Program-made: the position numbers and the translations under genes
Shown: piece after piece, positions 59,107 to 64,000 of the stretch
Position numbering within the stretch: position 1 is the first letter of the stretch
Layout of the letters: each line of letters begins with the position of its first letter
The notes under the pieces: model-generated
The model's database searches: none
What the model saw: only the letters and a program-made list of their open reading frames with translations
Told to the model about the DNA's origin: nothing
From: Timema cristinae
Taxonomy: Eukaryota; Arthropoda; Insecta; Phasmatodea; Timematidae
Direction of reading: 5' to 3'
Length of the DNA stretch: 64,000 bases
NCBI GenBank assembly: GCA_039000515.1
Contig: JBCFYV010000024.1
Span: forward strand, 11,756,802 to 11,820,801

Positions 59107-59589
59107 TTAACATCCATAAACCAATGTTGGCGTTAACACACTTTTATATACTGCCATCTTTGCTTATTTGGAAACCAGTTCATCCTTTGCACTAATACAC
59201 ATACATCCAACTACTCTACTCACCAGTGTGTTGATTTCTCCATTCATCCTTTCATTTTTACAGAACATTCTGCCCAGCTACTCAAAATCATAATACCAAG
59301 CTTTAAACATATCTTTTTAAATTAAATCTGAAATATATTAACTTTAAACAAAATTGTACATTTGGAAAAAATATTCCAAGATTCGAATGTGGATTTGAAA
59401 GTTGAAAGAAATGTTATAGTTCAGATCATGGGACTAAATTATTCGACTCAACTCTATATTTACATTTTGCAAGTGCGCCACCTTGGAGAAAATATCTTCG
59501 GACACCCCGAGGGAGAGTCGCGAGTGAAAACAACATCCGGCCCGGCCTGTTTCGGTATTGTTGGACGTGACAAAACAAGTGAATGCTGA

Positions 59590-61854
59590 TAGAAACAGGT
59601 ATGAGTCATTCATTCAGTGTAAATAGGAGTCGTTCGCGATATGGACCGACAGTGAAGGTATCCTCCCTTAGGACCGCACTACGTGATCTATTGCAAAGCG
59701 ACAACAATAGACACCTAGAAGGGGGCTGTCATGTGAAGAGAGGTCAAGTCCAATTTACATAAAAAGCTCCATTTAGTAAATAATTGGTTTTTGTGGCCAA
59801 CAATGATCATATTTTCTTATTATACTAGTGTTAGTCTACAGCCGTTAATAATAGTATAAATCAAAAGTGACAGATTCGGATAACATGATTTGATTCATGA
59901 ATATGTGAAATTAGAACTAGTAGCTCTTTCTATGGAAATTCTATGGAAATATAGCCATAAGTAAAAACAGATGCTCTGTAGTTACCACTTTTAAAATATA
60001 GTATAAATGTTGATAAAAAAAATAAAAGCTAAAAGAATAAAGTTTTTTTTTTCAATATTGAATAAAAATTACATTAGTTGTATTGTGGATGTATTTTCAT
60101 TTTTCTGAACCCATAATTCGTAACATGACTACTCTTTTCTACTTTTACCTCAACAATGTAATGGACCTTGACATGTTATGTACCCGTTACTAAATTTCAC
60201 CCTGTGCATTATAGCTTTGAGTGTTATTATTTTTTTTTTTCAAAAAGGTATTCAGTAAATTACCCTTAAGTACTTTTTCCTCATAAAAACAAACAAATCA
60301 TCTTGTTAATCACAATAAAAACTCTTTATATATAAATTTTAAAACAAATTGTTAAAAATATCCTCAAATTTTCATAATACCTATAAATTATTTTATTTTA
60401 GAAATATATTTATTTATAATGTAAAAAGTTTAACAAACAGGCTTACCCGTTTTGAGTCGATTCACTAAAGCTTTTTTTTAATATTCAAATTTAAAAAAAG
60501 TCACCAGTAAACTACCCTTAAATGAATTTCCCCCCTCCCCTTCCCCCCAAAAAGTACACAGTTTTATTTGTCATATCAAACACTTTTTTTTTACAATTAT
60601 GCCTGTTTATTTGTATGAGTCGATGTAGGCCTACAGTACCTGGGGCTGTAGCTGAAACTGGTAGAGTTCATCCAAACTAAATATTAAGATGTTATATGAT
60701 CATGGCCAGAGGTGAAATAGTTTTTAATTATAATCTCTGAAATACAGATTAATTTACTGACTGATTTTTGAAAATATGAAATTTTTCGGAAATAACTCTC
60801 AATTTGGTTTTAGATTGATGTAATTATTGTGGTTTACAAGATGACTAGCACTCAATTATACGCGTTTTACAGTAGTTTACTCAGTTTTGAAAATTTGAAA
60901 TTTTTAATATATGGCTATAACAATTTTGTTCAAAACTTATATGTGAAGAGTGTTTCATACGAGTCACAAATTAATCTATGTTTTTCTGAAGAAACTTATT
61001 TAAAGACAATTTGCTAATAGCCAATTTTTGAATTGATATTTTTTTTAAATTATAATAGACTATGATAAAATATATAAGATTGCGTTGAAACATTTATATA
61101 CTATTCAAGTCCATACTAGCGCACATCTAAATGTCGATATTGGTTATCGATCAAAGAAAGTCACATTAGTGACATTTATAAAAATCCATAATATCGGGGC
61201 CTAAGTATACAATGAGTCAATAAAATCATTAAGGATCTTAGTCACAATAACTAGTCAGCTAGGACACCTAGGGATTTTTCAGAAAAATATACGTAGAAAA
61301 GATTGGGCGATTTAAATCACTGAATTTAATTTCCTACTAACTAAATAGAAAATTATAGAGAAACAAAAAAGCCACTTTTCGAGGCGAAGCTGTTTGGATA
61401 AAATTAATATAAGCTAAAAAATCTATTACAAGTAGATTCTCTTAAAAACACGTTCAAAAAAGTTTTACATACACACAATTAATTATTTTGTGGAAATAAA
61501 AATAACTATACATTTCGTGAATTTAAAAGCCTTAATTGTTATTAATATTAGTCGTTTTAGATTTTTTTTTGATCAGAATAATTACGGCTATAGGCTTAGA
61601 GAAAATAAAAAAAAATGTATTCTTTGAAAGTATGAAATTTCTAAATGAATAAATGGAATTGAATGTTACTTTTTAAGATAAAATAATATCGAATTAACTT
61701 AGGTACGTCAACACTTTACAAGTCGTAAATTGCAACAAATTGACTACAATAATTTCGTATTAGCTTAATCCAAGTCGTGGCGCTAAAAATAAAAAATTGA
61801 TGTAAAACTTTTTAAACAAAAATTATAATTATTATTATTACATTTACATATATA
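59590..61854. other. AT-rich noncoding
   Basis: Over 2 kb without a supported gene, repeat copy or inverted repeat. Confidence 0.6.
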
Positions 61855-62539
61855 CAGTCGCGGCTCGTGTATAGGCACTGTGGAACTGCAGCACTCCCTG
61901 TTTCCACTTGAAATTATCGATGACATTTTATAGTGCCAGTGACGTGGTGTTTAACTGTTGTGCGCATGCGCACATAGGAAGGTGGTGGGGAGGAAGGCGG
62001 GACTGCCAGGTAGAGAGAGCACTGTTACTCTCGCAGTGCCGGCTCTGGCGTGATGGTGGAAGGAAGGTTTTTTTTACTCAGCGTGGGTTGTGCTTAAAAA
62101 CCGTGTACCATATTCTTGAATGTGATAAAGTGTAGAAAAGTGTAGAATTAGATTACTATTCTGCTTCCAGCTATTTTATTTTATTCATTTTTTTTCGGCT
62201 CTTTTATTTAACAGAAAGACTAAATGCACTTGCAGTACTTTCAATGGAGACAAATTTCCTCAATTGTCATGCAGAGATCAAGGAGAAAATTATTGAATTT
62301 TTTGCGCAAATTAAAACAAGAAGAATGGATTTCAATTTTTAATGAATAGATCAAGCTTGAACTGTAACAATTTAAGTTAAAGTAATTAAAAAAGTTTGGT
62401 TTTTTTTGTTAAGATTTTATCAAGTTCCTGAATAAATTTTCTTTTTAGACATGTTTTTTTCCTTTTACACAATTTTAAAACAAAGGTTAAAACATTTTTG
62501 GAGCTGCACCCCACTAAATTTAGCTACGAGCCGCCACTG
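61855..62539 (+). mobile_element. hAT element with perfect TSD
   Basis: Ends read CAGTCGCGGCTCGT (left) and CAGTGGCGGCTCGT (right, inverted). The 8-mer CATATATA flanks both sides exactly (61847-61854 and 62540-62547). The 685-bp body retains the final exon of a hAT transposase, so it is an internally deleted copy. Confidence 0.88.
62211..62342 (+). pseudogene. hAT transposase C-terminal piece
   Basis: Reads TERLNALAVLSMETNFLNCH, AEIKEKIIEFFAQIKTRRMD and FNF-stop, preceded by an acceptor-like TTTTATTTAACAG. ERL..LA.LS.E......F..K.I..FA..K.RRM(D/N)F is the C-terminus of ZMYM1/TTF-type hAT transposases. The rest of the enzyme is deleted. Confidence 0.78.
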
Positions 62540-63165
62540 CATATATATCACAATCTTTGAGAGACCTTACGTCAAAACCATTATTTTGCAATTTGTATAT
62601 GCAACTAATCATTTAAAATACAAATTACATGTTTATAATTCTGTTGTCATATAATATATGTTGACAAAAAAAAGTTATTCCTCACCAAGTTTAAAACTTG
62701 TTTTGAAAAAAAATTATAGATGATTGAGTTGTACTTTATGGGAATTCTCCCCCCACCCCTCTAAACTTTTATTTCTGTTACTTGTATCTCACCAAATTAT
62801 AAATTCTACGTACAAATAATTTGTCAAGAAAATGGCGTTTGGCGTAAACATAACTATACTATATAAAATAAATTTGTATAAATCGAAGCTCTATACACAC
62901 ATAAAAATAACAACAAAAGGGGTGTGCACTTTTGGTTTTGCCACGTACGTCCCCCTAAAATAATTTAATTTTAGCTATGTGTCAATTATTACTTAATAAC
63001 TCACTGTAAGACTCGCGAAGTAAATTAAGTTTAAAAGTAATTTATCTCATTTTAAATTATAGGTAGAAAATATAATACCTTACAAAAACCAGCACGACAG
63101 ATGTGAGTTTGTAGGGATCATGAATGTCGGTGGGTCAGAAGAGGAGCTCTAAAATTTCAACTCAC

Positions 63166-63252
63166 CGCGAGAAAAGAGTCATCCAGCGTTTTTCTTTTGT
63201 CACCACGGGCTCCCGCGATGACCCCCAGGGGGCTCCACGAAGACCACCGCGT
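63166..63252 (-). CDS. Possible upstream exon of PDZ gene
   Basis: An 87-base GC-rich block in AT-rich DNA between TGGACATTTCAG and the consensus donor GCG|GTGAGT. In the frame that ends on the donor it reads TRWSSWSPLGVIAGARGDKR and KTLDDSFLA, exactly 29 codons, phase 0. That fits the phase-0 start of the PDZ exon at 50404. No ATG lies in this frame within the block, so a further upstream exon would be needed. A rival frame starts MAQSFLRRCGHF and stops at the donor. The evidence is composition, donor and phase only. Confidence 0.35.
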
Positions 63253-63380
63253 CTGAAATGTCCACAACGTCTTAGAAAGGACTGAGCCATTTTGTATGCT
63301 TTAAATGTTTCGACGGATGATATGAGCTTCAGGATACATTTAATATGAGAAGAGTTAAAAAAAAAAATATGGCAACGCAA

Positions 63381-64000
63381 ATTATAATAGTTTAATATTG
63401 TTTATAGAATTTAAAAAAATAATATATTTTCCCTTTTGTCCTTCAGGTGGAGATGTAGGAGACGCGAGAAAAGGTAATTTAGTTTAGCCAAAAAAAATGT
63501 TTGCTATAAAAACTGCGAAAATACTGGCCTTTTCTTGCTCTCCCTCTATACTCAACCTAAATTGAACACTTTGGTGTTTTTTCCCCCTAGTATTTCCCTG
63601 ATAGTTAATACTATTCCAAACGCTTGCTCGTGGTCAATTTTCATTTGTTATAATTTTAAATAGCAGATTATTTTAATAAACTTTGAAAATGGAATGCTGG
63701 TATTGAAATGCTCCTTTAACCCTAATCTTGAGGAGAACCAAAACAGAACTATCAAGAGGAAAGTAAAGTTCTCCATAATTCAAGTGTCCATCAAATAAAA
63801 AAATTGTAGAAAAATATAATAGTAATAAAGTTGAAAATGTTTTCCCATGTAAAGTAAATCAAACTAACAAAAGACTTATCAGTCTGCCAAAAAATATAAA
63901 CCTCAACTTTGTGAGTTATAATATACTTTCGTTTTATTTAAGAACAAAAAAAGGGGGAGGTGGGACACCGTTAATTTTTTGGGTGGCAACTAAGCACAAC
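63381..64000. other. Noncoding to window edge
   Basis: No supported gene. A plus-strand CCTTTTGTCCTTCAG at about 63431-63445 followed by AAAAG|GTAATT at 63472 could bound a micro-exon, but the piece has no recognisable content. Confidence 0.4.

Larger units (their letters stand above)
50405..63165 (-). other. Intron or upstream region of PDZ gene
   Basis: If the exon at 63166 is real this is a 12.8-kb intron; otherwise it is upstream sequence. It contains the LINE fragment at 52508 and the SINE, hAT and MITE insertions listed separately. Bases 50405-52507, 52970-53900 and 59590-61854 show no supported feature. Confidence 0.45.

Overview
The window is nuclear DNA of an animal, most likely an insect and possibly a hemipteran (an inference from its style, not proven). 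It is AT-rich and sparsely coding. Its genes are split by introns with ordinary GT/AG junctions, and it is filled with tRNA-derived SINEs, hAT, Tc1/mariner and Harbinger-like DNA elements, LINE fragments and one Helitron. No bacterial-style operons, CRISPR arrays or intact cellular tRNA or rRNA genes were seen.

Layout. 0-5 kb: SINE fragments and the first two exons of TOM20 (mitochondrial import receptor) on the minus strand. 5-21 kb: mostly noncoding, with a Mutator-like transposase scrap (8.2 kb), a hAT element (10.4-11.4 kb), a LINE fragment split by a MITE (13.3-14.5 kb), two TIR elements (16.3 and 17.4 kb) and a cluster of SINEs (18.4-21 kb). 21.6-23.8 kb: the intact CRIPT zinc-ribbon gene, followed on the same strand by an intact 383-aa gene. 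That second gene has a Tigger/Jerky-type DNA-binding half and, in place of the DDE catalytic domain, two tandem copies of the transposase C-terminal tail. I consider it the most interesting object here. 26.4-27.4 kb: another hAT element.

31.5-63.3 kb (minus strand): one large split gene. Two exons (50.3 and 49.1 kb) encode a complete PDZ domain, spliced in phase to a 4-kb last exon (35.5-31.5 kb) that encodes about 1,320 residues of Ser/Thr/Asn-rich, proline-motif-bearing tail. A possible further upstream exon lies at 63.2 kb. The last exon is broken by three one-base frameshifts, all of the same sign and each at a run of C in the coding strand, which looks more like consensus error than decay. 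Its 13.5-kb intron holds a 2.2-kb Tc1/mariner-like element and a 6.3-kb degraded Helitron with recognisable Rep (HUH, two-tyrosine) and PIF1-type helicase parts. The next intron holds a LINE 3' fragment, SINEs, a hAT element inserted into a SINE and carrying a further SINE, and other TIR elements.

The genes do not form one pathway. CRIPT is known elsewhere as a PDZ-domain ligand and a PDZ-protein gene lies 6 kb away, but nothing in the sequence links the two. The clearest genome-level theme is that two SINE families with different tRNA-like heads share one 3' tail ending in AAT repeats. Four copies of one family keep perfect 11-12 bp target-site duplications, which points to recent activity of a single LINE partner.
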